Shown piece after piece: positions 23,155-34,478 of a stretch of DNA of 64,000 nt. The notes beneath the pieces were generated by a model that saw only the letters and a list, made by a program, of their open reading frames with translations, was not told where the DNA came from and did not search any database. The stretch comes from Liopterus haemorrhoidalis (taxonomy: Eukaryota > Arthropoda > Insecta > Coleoptera > Dytiscidae). Every line of letters begins with the position of its first letter. Within the stretch, counting starts at the first letter, position 1. Location of the stretch: contig OZ020611.1 of NCBI GenBank assembly GCA_963971575.1, positions 19,752,092-19,816,091 on the forward strand, given 5' to 3'. The position numbers and the translations under genes were made by a program.

Positions 23155-23281
23155 TATACTAGCGTCGGCGAATCACCGCACTTACGTCACACAACGTAAC
23201 AAACGACTGTATTGTCTGGAACAATGCGATCGTTTTTTACGTCGTGTGACGTAAGTGCGTTGATTCGCCGACGCTAGTATA
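23155..23281. mobile_element. Hairpin MITE, 127 bp
   Basis: TATACTAGCGTCGGCGAATC at the left and its complement at the right; the arms of about 50 bp continue through TTACGTCACACAACGT. The loop is about 25 bp. TA-type ends suggest a Tc1/mariner relative. Confidence 0.75.
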
Positions 23282-23639
23282 TCATCATCCATCGATTTTC
23301 TGAATATGGTGGGAGAGCTAGGTAAAATACTTTTTTAAATACAAATACTAAATTTTATTTATTTATTTTGGAAAGGAAGGAAATACAAGAAATTATAATA
23401 ATTACTATTTAATACCTTTGTAGTATTTAAAATTCTTTTTAGAATTTAAAGTACTAGGAAAGTATTTGAAATACTTAATACAAAAAAAAAGTATTTAAAA
23501 TAATAGAAGCATTTAAAATAGTATTTTAAAATACTTCTATTTTAATACTATCCAGCTTTTGTATGGTGGCATATTTTCGTTCCATGTTACTTTTTTTCAT
23601 GTATTCAAAATATTCGTTTTCTTTTTTACTGACTGCCAT

Positions 23640-23790
23640 ATTTATAAGGCTTATTAAAAAACGTCTTAATTTAGTTCACCGAAAAAGAATAATTTTTCAT
23701 AATGATAATGCACGTCCTCACTCAGCAAAAATAAGCCGCGAAAATATTCAGTACAAAATATTTCCAAAAGTGGAGAAACGTTATTTAAAT
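23640..23790 (+). pseudogene. mariner transposase fragment
   Basis: IIFHNDNARPHSAKISRENI holds the HDNARPH block with the second catalytic Asp of mariner. Only about 35 residues are recognisable. Confidence 0.6.
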
Positions 23791-23857
23791 TAACTCATAT
23801 AAATAACGTTTTATGACTCTCGTCCGCGTATTTTTTTTGTAAAACCTCGTACACTTA

Positions 23858-25057
23858 GGGCCGGTTTCTGAAAGCTTAGTTAACTCTAACCAAATAGTTA
23901 AGTTAAAAAATCAAGAAACCCTTCACTGTTTCGTCACTGCTTATCATTTTGTATGAAAAATAGACCGCGACCCAAATCATTTCGACACCTCTGCTGTTGG
24001 ATATTGATGTTTATATCAAATAATAATTCCATTATTTGTTAATAAAAAAAATTAATTGTTAATCCATGTATCAAAAAATGACATTTGGTATTCCTCAAAA
24101 CTTTACAAACTTTTTTTCTTCGAGAAATACATATTTGTTTATATTTTTCGCGGGATATATTTTTGAAGTCTCAATATTAAAACCTAAAAATAACATGTAA
24201 ATTATGCATTTTCTGTTAATTTCAACACTAATCATAATAAAATATAGTTATATATTGTAAAATGCATAAGTTATTTTGCTGTACGATTATGTTAAATTAG
24301 TTACATTTTCATTTCCTTGGACCTTAAGGGGGCATGTGCCCCAAGTGCTCCTCCCCCTGAATACGCCACTGTTATTCAGTACAACTTATATCAGTCCTTT
24401 ATGTGTGTAAAACATCATAATTTAAAGAATACCTAAGAAGATATTGATATTCACATTAATCTACAAAATAAAACCAAATACCGATTTTTAGAAATTGTCT
24501 CCAAAACTACTCTTTTTATTATATTTCTACTATTTCTACTCTATTTCACGTTTGAGGTGTCATTTTAAAATTACATTCTGAAGGTTATGACAAAGTCAGA
24601 TTTCCATTTTAACTTATCTGAATCGAGTAATTAGTTGTTAAAAACAGTTTTATCATTTGATTGGGCAAATGTTTTAGTCGATGTGTCAGGGGGGAAAAGG
24701 GTCAACGCTCCCCTTCATATAATTCGCTGGATTATATTTGGAAAGTGATATATTTTCACTTGAACAATAATTATGTCGCTTTATCAAGAGTAGGAGGCTA
24801 TCTTTAAAAAAATGTCAATATTGTTTACAATGAAGTAATTTAAAAATTAATTACTCTTGTGGTTAACAAATTTTATCTTCAACTCCCCGAGCAGCGCCGT
24901 GTAATCTGCTAGTACTGTATAAAAATTGTGCCAAATCTACTGACCCTGGGGGCGGCCAAGGCCTGTCGGCCCCCCCTTGGGTGCGCCACTGCTTATGGAA
25001 TTATTATATTGTAACAGTAGTTGACCATGTGCTTACTAAGCTTTCAAAAACCGGCCC
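23858..25057. mobile_element. Harbinger-like MITE (TTA duplication) split by a 1.1-kb hAT insertion
   Basis: GGGCCGGTTTCTGAAAGCTTAG at the left and CTTTCAAAAACCGGCCC at the right with TTA outside both. Compared with the 140-bp intact copy at 40270-40409, it is interrupted between GGTTA and CTTATGG-like sequence. The 3-bp TTA duplication fits PIF/Harbinger. Confidence 0.75.
23909..24990. mobile_element. hAT-like element, 5'-truncated (relative of 29935-30843)
   Basis: Shares GACACCTCTGCTGTTGGATA, ATTTTCACTTGAACAATAA and the end GGGTGCGCCACTG with the element at 29935-30843. A further hAT-like end (ATACGCCACTG) at about 24365 shows it is itself composite. Confidence 0.55.
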
Positions 25058-25198
25058 TTAATAATTGTTTGACGACTCAACCTATGAAGCCAACCCTGAA
25101 AATATTTTGCTCCTCTTCAGTTACGGTCCTGTTTTTTTTTCATATATTTTAATTGTTTGGTGTATGTATTCTATTAAACCAATAATTAATTGTTTCAG

Positions 25199-25359
25199 CC
25201 TTCGGTATTGGCAGCATGATATATTCTGGCCTGGAGTTTGGTCAATATTTCGAACTAGAAAGAAACACAAAATGTCACAACGTTCTATTAGCCCTGACGC
25301 CAGCAACAAGAATGGCCTTTATATTCATACAAATGTATTTCATATTTCTGAACAACGAG
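25199..25359 (+). CDS. Otopetrin-like proton channel, internal exon 2
   Basis: Acceptor AATTGTTTCAG to 25198; donor GAG/GTGAGT after 25359. The 161-bp exon takes phase 1 from the previous exon and ends in phase 0. It encodes AFGIGSMIYSGLEFGQYFEL (helix 3, with the conserved GSMIYSGLEFGQ signature), ERNTKCHNVLLALTPATRMA and FIFIQMYFIFLNNE (helix 4, Q-M-Y-F-I-F is a family signature). It joins in frame to QMKVYKHKYVARFGLMH in the last exon. Confidence 0.93.
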
Positions 25360-26031
25360 GTGAGTATCAATCATACCTTTGTTACTATATTCGGTGTGCA
25401 CTCTTGTATCTATATTCATCGTTAACAGTTGCTACCCTCGAAAATTGAAATTTCCCATTAATTTTCAATATAATCGAAATGGTTAAGTTGATTACCACCA
25501 GTAATACTCATGGTGGCTGAATCGATTTGAAATTGATTATTAAACTAGAATTGCGTGCGAGAAAGTTTTTCAATTTGGCAATTTGGAAAAGAATTATGGG
25601 ATTTTTTATTTGTAATTTTCCGTTTGGATTAAATTGTAATGGTGATGTAAAATTTTGTTTTTTATTTGTTTTAATAGCATGATAGAATTTAATGACTTAT
25701 GTGTCTGTGTTTCGGCACTATATTAAAAGCTAGTGACAGACGTGGCGTTTTGACCGACTATATTATATCTGTGTAAACAGGTATAAACAATACAATTTCC
25801 TTCGCGGAATGTTTTAATCTTCTTCAAATACGATTCTCTTGATTTTTAATTCTATGTTATTCCATTATACACTGACCTTTATCTATTGTTTTATTACCAT
25901 TTTTTAAACTACGTGATAAAGTTGAAATCGAACAATCAACACCTTCCTCACTTTCATTTGACTTTTTAGGGTTTTGTAGGTATGACCAAAAAACCCTTAT
26001 ACCGTCATTTTGTCGTCTGTCTGTCTGTCTC

Positions 26032-26134
<103 letters not shown>

Positions 26135-26545
26135 ATTCGGTAAAAATTGTAGCCAAACGGCTAAACCTAGAAAGTTGAAATTTGGCTTGCTTATACAACT
26201 CTTTGACCCGCACATAGGAAAAATACTAAAGCATCTAAAAAACATATCCCTCTAAAAATATGGACAAATATGTGCTCATCGAAAAAAAAAAAAAATGTAT
26301 ATGTTTTTTAAAATTCTGAGTAGGGTATCAAATGAAAGCCATTAGTACGTGGATTAACGATCAAAATTTAATTTTTGCAAAATAAATTATTTAAATGCGA
26401 TTTTTACCAAAATTGTGCTAAAAAATTTTTCTCCCAAACCCTGTAGCCCAGATGGTTTAAACTAAAAATCTGAAAGAAATCTAAGTAATTTACATTGGTG
26501 TGAACCGGAATAGTACAACAGGAATTTTTGATTTTATAAAATATG

Positions 26546-26857
26546 TTAAATATAAGCTGTTCACTTTTGTAAGAACAAACTAAGAGGGAATTTTGTTTTC
26601 AATAGTTTGCACCTTTGAAGCTGTATGTCATGTTGGTATTAAAAAATGTCACTTTTTTAAAATGTCGATTCATTTGACATATGTCATAATGAAAAATGAT
26701 ATCTTAATTATAATGATCATAACTTTATCAACCTAAAGTCGGTTTTACAACGTAAGGAATATTTTTAATTGACATTTAAAGTCGGTAACACACCATAAAA
26801 GTAACCAAAATAACAAGATCTAGTGTGTTCTTACAAAAGTGAACAGCTTATATTTAA
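26546..26857. mobile_element. MITE with 32-bp TIRs and TTAA flanks
   Basis: ATATAAGCTGTTCACTTTTG at the left and its complement at the right pair over 32 bp with one mismatch; TTAA lies outside both (26546-26549 and 26854-26857). A TTAA target is typical of piggyBac-type insertion, though the ends lack the usual CCC, so the superfamily is open. Confidence 0.7.
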
Positions 26858-26864
26858 TGCGCTA

Positions 26865-26965
26865 TGTAACGTAGTAGATAAGTAAGCGCTCGTAGCGATG
26901 TGCGTTTTGTCGTCGCTTCGTAATTTGCAAACTAGAGTTCGATTCCTGTCAATTTTAATTTTTCT
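26865..26965 (+). other. tRNA-like module within copy D
   Basis: TAACGTAGTAGATAAGTAAGC is A-box-like and GAGTTCGATTCCTGTC is a good B box; spacing about 55 bp. Confidence 0.45.
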
Positions 26966-27479
26966 GTTTTTTTTGCATTTTTATTTTGTTTAAATATTTT
27001 TGTTAAAATTATAGTTATATTTTGGTAAATGTTGCATTTAATTTTTAAAAGTAAATTTAATAACCAGTGGGAAGTGTTGAAATTATAATTTAATTCTATG
27101 TTTGAATGTATACGAAATCAGAGGGTGGGGCTTATGATTTATGCAACCAATGGAAGCCATAGGCGCAATTTTCAAAATCTTAGTGAACCTTGCTATATAA
27201 AAAAAAATACTGCACATATTTAGAAACTTAAATAATGGTATTAGGCATTCGAATTAAAATTCATAAAAAAATATTTTGACATAAAATTTGTTTTGGCATC
27301 CCAAATAATTATCATTTAGTTACTAAATACCTGCTAAACCCTGAAATGTGTGAAAATTCACGCTTCACATAAAACTTCACAGAAACGGATATCCCAGTAT
27401 CAACAACGTGTTGTTTGTTTTATAAGTATTTCAATAATAGTGTAATGTGGTGTTCAAAACTCGGTACTCAGCTGTTAAA

Positions 27480-28366
27480 TATTTTTTATTATATTTTTAA
27501 TTTAAAAAAAAGACACATCCTATCTTAGCCATAAATACAAAAAATCCATAACATTATTAGCCATAATTTAGCCATGAATTAAATAAATAATTAATTTTGG
27601 CAAAAACACAAAAAATGCAATATTTTTCAAAAACGCAATCAGATCAAAAATTCTTCTCGTACGTTTCCGACTCAGATCAATATATATTACCAATAATTTT
27701 TTCAGATTTTTAGTTTAACCTTTTTGGATAAAAGGGGGTAAGAACTTGTTTAGCACATTTTTTGCTAAAATCATGTTAAAAAAAAACAAATTTTAAAAAC
27801 TACTTTTCGTTCTTTAATCTGCGTCCTAAGAGCTTTCTTTCGATACCACACAATAATATTTTTTTATCGAAGACACAAAAAATCGACATTTTTCTAAAAA
27901 CTAATCTGATCAAAAATTCCTGTTGAACTATTCCTGTTTCCATCAATGTTCATTATGGTGATTTTTTCAGATTTTTAGATCAACCCCTCTGAGAGATAGG
28001 GCGGGGGACAAAAGTTTATTGACATATCTAAGTCCAATAAAATAAAAAGATTTTTCAAAAATAAAAATTTGGTTGTTGATCCACGCATTAAGAGCTTTCA
28101 TTTGGTATGCCACTCAAAATTTTTAAAAAAAGATTAATTTTTATATTAAATATATAATTGTTTATATTTATCTCGGGATGTGTTTTTTTGAACTTTCAGT
28201 ATTTTTCCTATATGTGGGTCAAACAGTTGTATAAGCATACCAAATTTCAACTTTCTATGTTAAGTTATTTGGCTACAGTTTCTAGCGTACAGACAGACAG
28301 ACACATGAATGATATTATAAGGGTTTCTTGGTGGTCCTACCTACAAAACCCTAAAAAGACAATAAA
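27480..28366 (-). mobile_element. (CTGT)n-family, old copy or copies E
   Basis: The minus-strand 5' end is at 28366 (TTTTAGGGTTTTGTAGGTAGG); only three CTGT units remain. Two successive versions of the same middle block (28090-27960 and 27830-27720) show a decayed tandem arrangement. Confidence 0.55.
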
Positions 28367-28375
28367 AAAAAAAAA

Positions 28376-29407
28376 ATTATGTGAAGTGTGAATTTTCACA
28401 CGTTTTAGGGTTTCGCAGGTATTTAGTAAGTGAATGATGATTATTTGGGATGCCAAAACAAATTTTATGTTAAAATATTTTTTTATTCATTTTAATTCGA
28501 ATGCCTAAAACCATTATTTGGGTTTCTAAATATTTGCAGTATTTTTTTTTATATAGTAAAGTTCATTAATATTTTGAAAATTACGCCTACGGCTTCCATT
28601 GGTTGTTTAAGTCATAAACTCCGCCCCTCTGATCGTATACATTCAAACATAGAATTAAATTATAATTTCAACACTTCCCACTGGTTATTAAATTCACGCT
28701 TTTAAAAATTTAATGCAATATTTGCCAAAATATAATTAGAATTTTGACAAAATAATTTAAACAAAATAAAAATGCAAAAAAAAAACAGAAAATATAAAAA
28801 TTGACGGGAGTCGAACAGTAGTTTGCAACTTACGAAGCAAGAACGTTACCACTGAACTACGAACGTTCACTCCTTTACTGTGTTAAATAGAGGATTAAAT
28901 ATTTTACATATTTTAGTTAAAAACACAAAAAATTTGTTATTTTCCGAAAACATAATCTGAGCAAAAATTCCTGTTGTACTATTCCGGTTCACGCCAATGC
29001 ACATTACTTACATTTTTTTCAGATTTTTAGTTTAAACCATCTGGGATACAGGGTGCGGGACAAAATTTTTTTTGCACAATTTTGGCAAAAATCGCGTCAA
29101 AATAATTTATTTTACAAAAATAAAATTTTGATCGTTAATCCACGTACCAAGTGCTTTCATTTGATACCCTACACAGAATTGAAAAAATATATTTTTTTTC
29201 GATGAGCATATATTTGTTTATATTTTTAGGGGGATATGTTTTTTAGATGTTTTAGTATTTTTTCTATGTACTGGTCAAAGAGTTGTATAAGCATGTCAAA
29301 TTTCAACTCTCTAGGTTTAGCCGTTTGGCTAGAATTTTTACCGAACAGACAGACGACAAAATGACGGTATAAGGGTTTTTTGGTCATACCTACAATGCCC
29401 CAAAAAT
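28376..29407 (-). mobile_element. (CTGT)n-family, copy F, tract contracted
   Basis: Full-length copy on the minus strand, from TTTTGGGGCATTGTAGGTATG at 29407 to TACCTGCGAAACCCT and a GTGTGAAAATTCACAC hairpin at about 28381. The CTGT tract is reduced to about two units. Its 3' third matches copy D. Confidence 0.7.
28801..28875 (-). other. tRNA-like module within copy F
   Basis: In complement: CGTAGTTCAGTGGTAACG (good A box) and TGTTCGACTCCCGTC (B box) about 50 bp apart, with TTGCTTCGTAAG between. No closed acceptor stem. Confidence 0.5.
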
Positions 29408-29934
29408 GAAACATTTCAAAGCAGTAGTAAATTTAAGTTGAATTAACAAGTGTGTTTTATTCAATGTAAAAAATTTCAAAATTCTGATTAACGTACATTT
29501 TGAGATGTAAATTCTTGATTGAATCTTCAAATCTCTTCTTGTCCATTTATAGATGTCAGGTTGTAAAACTAGTTTTATGGATCGTTATAATCTTTTATTA
29601 TCGAATTAAATTCATCTTAGATTTTTTTAATGATAGCTATTAATTAGTCGATCTTAAATGAAACATCTATTTTAGGTATGCAGAGCATATGCCTACCATT
29701 TTATTACAGCTATTTCTTAACGTACACGTGCTACAACATAAAAAAATAGTTAATTATTTTTGGAAACTAATTAATTTCCATTCTTTAAACCAGAATTAAG
29801 TTGATTGCTGTGGCGGTTTGAGCATAAGCATTGTGGAACTGCAACACCCCCAAAGAAAACATGAAAGAAGTAGACATATTACATATGTTTTACGTTTTAC
29901 TAGCTGGAGTACCCGTACTTAGTACGGTTTTTGT

Positions 29935-30843
29935 CAGTGGCGCAGCCAGGATTTGGTCTTGGGGAGGGCCGAATCAAATTTCGAGGGCACGCGGGCCCAT
30001 ACGGCCCTCAACCTTATTTTTTGTGGCCCCTGAAGCGGTAATCAAAATCACTTGAGCTTATTTAGGTGAAAAATATATTTAAAAATGTAAAATATACGCT
30101 CTTCCCCTTTTCTGTTTATAAAAAAATGTCAAGAAACCCTTCGGGATATTTAAAGTTCCGTCTCTGCTTATCAGTATGTAAAATAGACTGCGACCAAATC
30201 AGTTCGACACCTCTGCTGTTGGATATTGATGTTTATATCAAATAATAATTCCATTATTAGTTGATAAAAAAATGTAATTGTTAATCCATGTGTCAAAAAC
30301 TTTCACTTGATTTTTTCTTCGATAAATACATATTTATTTATATTTTTCGCGGGATATAAGTCTCAATATTTTTCTTACTTATGTTCAGAGTTCTCTAAAT
30401 CAGCTGCTTGGCCACAATTTGTACAGAACTAACAGACTCGTGTGAAGGTTATACCGAAGTCAGATTTCCACTTTATCTTATATGAATCGAGTAATTAGTT
30501 GTTTTATCATTTGACTGGGCGAATGTTTTAGTCGACGTGTCAGGGGGAAAAAGGATCAACGCTACCCTTTATATAATTCGTTGGAGCATATTTGGAAAGT
30601 GATGTATTTTCACTTGAACAATAACGGCCCCTTTCAAGAGTAGGCAATCTTAAAAAAATGATTATTTATACGAAAAAAAAAAATAAATAAAAAATGCCAA
30701 TATTGTTTACAATGAAGTAATTTAAAAATTAACTACTGTTGTGGTTAACAAATTTTATCTTCAACTCTCCTAGCAGCGGCGTGTAACCTACTGGTCCTGG
30801 GAGGGGCCCAGGCCCGTCGCCCTCCCCCTTGGCTGCGACACTG
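29935..30843. mobile_element. hAT-like element with 8-bp duplication
   Basis: Ends CAGTGGCGCAGCCAGG and CTTGGCTGCGACACTG; GTTTTTGT duplicated exactly (29927-29934 and 30844-30851). No transposase frame. G/C-rich ends, AT-rich interior. Confidence 0.85.
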
Positions 30844-30949
30844 GTTTTTGTAAAGTATATTTCGCTGTAACGTAAGGATAAGTGTGATATTTCAGTTTCA
30901 AGTAGAACACTAAATAATCGTTTCTTTATTCTAAACCACTTTTTTGTAT

Positions 30950-31530
30950 ATATTTTTGATGTTAAGTAAATAATAAGTGAGATACTTCGTTTATAGGTTG
31001 CTTTCCCCGTAGCTCCCCAAATATTATATCTTATTAAAAACTGCATTAAAAAGAGAGCAATAGATTATTTTCTCATATTCATTTTTGATATTAAGTAAAT
31101 GATAAATGAGATATATCAACCTTATAAGTAACACTTCCTTTACCCCCAAATAATTTTCTTTCCCAAAATAACTGTGTTGAAGAGAAAAATAAATGTTTCC
31201 TCATATATATTTTTGATGTTAAGTAAATAATAGAGTGAGATATTTCTATAAGTTTTTAGATTTAGGGTGTAACTCCCCAAATATTCTTTAAATGGAAGTA
31301 AATACACCAAAAAAAATGTTTTCTTATTATAAACAATATTTGTTATATATATTTTTGCTGTTGTCAATAATAAGGGAGATATTTCAAAAGTTTAGCTTTA
31401 GGTTGCCCTCTCGTAACTCTATTTGCGGAGAAATTTTCAAATTTTCATCTAATTGAAAAAATGCATTGAGCAAAAAAGATTTGTTTTCTTTCTATAAACA
31501 ATTTTTGTTGTATATATTTTTCTGTTAAGT
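30950..31530 (+). repeat. Diverged tandem array, ~130-bp unit, 4-5 units
   Basis: ATATTTTTGATGTTAAGTAA-like sequence recurs at about 30951, 31082, 31207, 31349 and 31515, followed each time by GAGATAT and CCCCAAAT-like blocks. It ends directly at the hammerhead motif, so it may be the repeat part of the same element. Confidence 0.65.
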
Positions 31531-31531
31531 T

Positions 31532-31590
31532 TTATTCAACTACTGAAGATGGCTACTTCGTAGCCGAAATGTACGTATAGTGAAAATAAA
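31532..31590 (+). ncRNA. Hammerhead ribozyme (predicted, complete fold)
   Basis: Core CTGAAGA (31543-31549, fits CUGANGA), stem II GGCTAC/GTAGCC with a 3-nt loop TTC, then GAAA (31566-31569). A very short stem III follows, then the presumed cleavage site GTA at 31575-31577. Stem I closes as ACTA/TAGT next to the core and TTATT/AATAA beyond an internal loop. All core residues are present. Hammerheads with very short stem III are known from Penelope-like elements and retrozymes; the surrounding DNA (also at 59911-59957 plus 60678 onward) is a dispersed repeat. It lies in the last otopetrin intron, same strand. Confidence 0.7.
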
Positions 31591-31599
31591 ATAATTTGT

Positions 31600-32460
31600 G
31601 AAGTAAAGAATCTCTTTAAGTTTACCTTATCCTAAACTTCACGTTAACTCAACAATTAATATTTATTGACTTGTATATAGTTATTATACTCTTAGATTTC
31701 GAAAAATGTACATGAACGCATAATAAAGCCAAGTTGTTTGAATGCTGATTTAGTTAATGTTGCTACATGGTAGTGTCATCTATCAAATAACGTTATCATC
31801 TCACTATCATTATCACATTAACACATTATCACATTATCACATTATCACATTAACTATCATCTCACCAAATAACGTTAAATAAGTCCAGCCGTTTTTGCGT
31901 GAATCTTGGACAGGCAGACAGCCAAAAATTGTTTTTTCTACCAGTTTTTACAAAGGTACAATTTTTAGAATTGTTTTTTACTGAAAAAAATGTAATCACA
32001 GAAATATTTATATGTGTATAAATAAAAATTTTACGAAATTATTTAACAAAAAAAAAATAAATAAAAAAAACGCTACGATACCGGGTCAAATGTACTGATA
32101 TTAATAAATTACCGGAAGATTAGTATCGACACTAAAATCGCGATATCGAATGAAAAATATCTATACGGGTACCGTATCAATAGTATCGAAACATCCCTAC
32201 TTGGGACTCTATTTCGAATCAAAATGTTTTCTGTATTCAATTTCCAGGTCGAAACGTCACGCTGATTACGTAGCTTTCATGTAATGCCGGAGATTTAGAA
32301 AGTCAACTTATTTTATGAGCTCTATTTTCCTCCTAGTCGTTGAGAAATTATTATTATTTATTACCTGATATAATTTACAATACATAATTTATCATTAATT
32401 GCTACCATTAAAATTTTATGGCAAACTATTTATGTTATATTATAGACAATAATTAATTTT
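31600..32460. other. Intronic sequence, one solo hAT-like end
   Basis: (ATTATCAC)n-like short repeats at about 31800-31860. TATCGAAACATCCCTAC near 32183-32199, preceded by several ATATCGA/GTATCGA words, looks like one hAT end; its partner is not seen. Confidence 0.4.
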
Positions 32461-32470
32461 TCTGTTTTAG

Positions 32471-33631
32471 CAAATGAAAGTATACAAGCACAAATACGTA
32501 GCACGTTTCGGACTAATGCACATGATCGGCACAAACCTCTCCGTGTGGCTCAACGTCCTGGTCCAAGAAACAAAACACGAAATCCTCACCTTCTACAACC
32601 CTGAAAACAATTCACTACGTATCAGTCATCGTCTGGGTTTCAAAAATCACCTTCAACTCCCAACACCAACTCCAGAGCATCTTCCAGAAGCTCACCACAT
32701 CGTCGCCAGAGGACTCAAAGGTCCACATCACATCTACGAATGTAGAAGAACGAATATAATGGGCAGTTTAGTACAAGATGCTTCGCCATTTTTATTTCCT
32801 TGTACTATTGAGTATAGTTTGATATGTGCTGCCATCTTGTATGTTATGTGGAAAAATATAAGTAAACTACCTAATCAAATGCAGGTTGCACAAGGTCAAA
32901 AACCTAAGATTGATCATGCGTACAAAAGATCACCGCATCACTATTCGGTTGATTGTGCTCGAGCACACAAAGGGCTATTTGTTGGTATTTTAATATTAGT
33001 ATTAACAATAATCTCTCTGATATTATTTTTTGTGTTAATCGCAAGATCTGAATTTGTTAGTTTAGCTGTTATGGAAGTGAATATTTGTGAATTGACTCTA
33101 TACGGAATGAGCACTTTAGCAACTTTGATCGGGATGTGCCAAGTTCGACAGCTGAAATATGATGGTAGCAGAAATTTAGAACTCGATAATATCCTTCTAA
33201 TCGGTGCACAAACAGGGATGTTTATTTATAGCACTTTTACAATAATAGGAGGACAGTTTACAATAGAAAAAAATACTATCCTTGTTCTTATAACAGCTCT
33301 AGCGTCACTTTTACAAACTACTTGTCAAACTATTTTTATCCTAGATGCTTCTAGGAGATCCTGTGGTACTCCTGAACAAATTAGGAGGAAACCTGGTAGG
33401 GAAATTGTTACTTTTCTTTTAGTGACAAATTTAGCAATGTGGGCTATTAATACACTTGAAAAATCAAGGGCGGAGTCGCATCCTATACAGTTGCATTTTT
33501 ATGGACTTTGGGCTTGGACAATAATTACCCATGTTTCAATGCCGTTGGCTATTTTTTATAGATTCCATTCTACAGTTTGTTTGTGTGAAATTTGGAAGAG
33601 GGCTTATAAAATGAAACCTACTTATATGTAA
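32471..33631 (+). CDS. Otopetrin-like proton channel, last coding exon
   Basis: Acceptor ATTTTTCTGTTTTAG to 32470, phase 0, first codon CAA, stop TAA at 33629-33631. Encodes 386 residues: helix 5 ARFGLMHMIGTNLSVWLNVL; an extracellular loop with YECRRTNIMGSLVQDASPFL; helix 6 FPCTIEYSLICAAILYVMW; a cytoplasmic loop; helix 7 GILILVLTIISLILFFVLIA; then five further hydrophobic helices including ELTLYGMSTLATLIGM, QTGMFIYSTFTIIGGQF and the last YGLWAWTIITHVSMPLAIFY. The order and the ARFGLMH, LVQDASPFLFPC.IEYSLI and GLWAWTII.H motifs are diagnostic of otopetrins. Intact, no frameshift, slightly less AT-rich than the flanks. An OtopLa-like insect paralogue is the likely subtype. Confidence 0.95.
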   Translation, partial: QMKVYKHKYVARFGLMHMIGTNLSVWLNVLVQETKHEILTFYNPENNSLRISHRLGFKNHLQLPTPTPEHLPEAHHIVARGLKGPHHIYECRRTNIMGSLVQDASPFLFPCTIEYSLICAAILYVMWKNISKLPNQMQVAQGQKPKIDHAYKRSPHHYSVDCARAHKGLFVGILILVLTIISLILFFVLIARSEFVSLAVMEVNICELTLYGMSTLATLIGMCQVRQLKYDGSRNLELDNILLIGAQTGMFIYSTFTIIGGQFTIEKNTILVLITALASLLQTTCQTIFILDASRRSCGTPEQIRRKPGREIVTFLLVTNLAMWAINTLEKSRAESHPIQLHFYGLWAWTIITHVSMPLAIFYRFHSTVCLCEIWKRAYKMKPTYM

Positions 33632-34470
33632 GATGTAAGAGGTTATTATTTATTTTATTTACATTTGAGTTTAGTACTGTGACCTCAAAAAAATTAAATT
33701 ATACATTCTACTTTAATGTATGTTCAATATTAGTTTTATTCGCGGATGATTCCTACAGGTTAAAGCACCACACGTGTGCGCAGTATTCCTTTTAGCGTTC
33801 ACGGATGAAATAGTCACTGTTTCTGACAAGATATTTGCCATTCGCGGTAGCCTTCGAACAGTTATGTAAGCTGTATAAACATGTAGATTAGAGCTTAAAC
33901 TCCTAGTCAGAACATGCGCGTTGTTATTTTCTTTGTATTTGATTAATAAACTGAATGCTCCCTCTAAAATTTACCACACCATCATTACAATCTTAACAGT
34001 CAGACACATTTAGCCTCTGCGATAACAAGAATCAAATCGGGCATACGCATTAAAACTATGAACTTATTCCGTAATTGTTGGTTCCTTGTTAGAAACTTCA
34101 TCCGCGAACAAAGCTTTTAACTGATTTAAATCATAAATTTTGCAACACAAATAATGTATTTTTTGTGTTGAGAGTAAATAATTTTTACGCGGTACTTTTA
34201 TCCTGTTTTTATATAAGCTCTTTCAAATTTCATTCTAGTCTGATTAGTTAATAATATTAATTATTGGTTTATAAATAATTTATTTCATTTTAATACTGAC
34301 TCAGAAGTTATTTTTGTACATATCTATACACTGAGTACAAAATTAATTTCTATCTATTTGCAATATGATCGAAAAAAAGTTTTGAATATTATTTGAAAAA
34401 TATTCTTAACAATTTTGTACGTTTTATTATTTTTGAGCATTTACTTTAGTTGCTTGTGTATTTTTCATTA
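33632..34470 (+). other. Probable otopetrin 3' UTR and downstream sequence
   Basis: The first AATAAA after the stop is at 33945-33950, giving a 3' UTR of about 330 bp if used. Nothing else is recognised to 34470. Confidence 0.4.
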
Positions 34471-34478
34471 ATTATATT

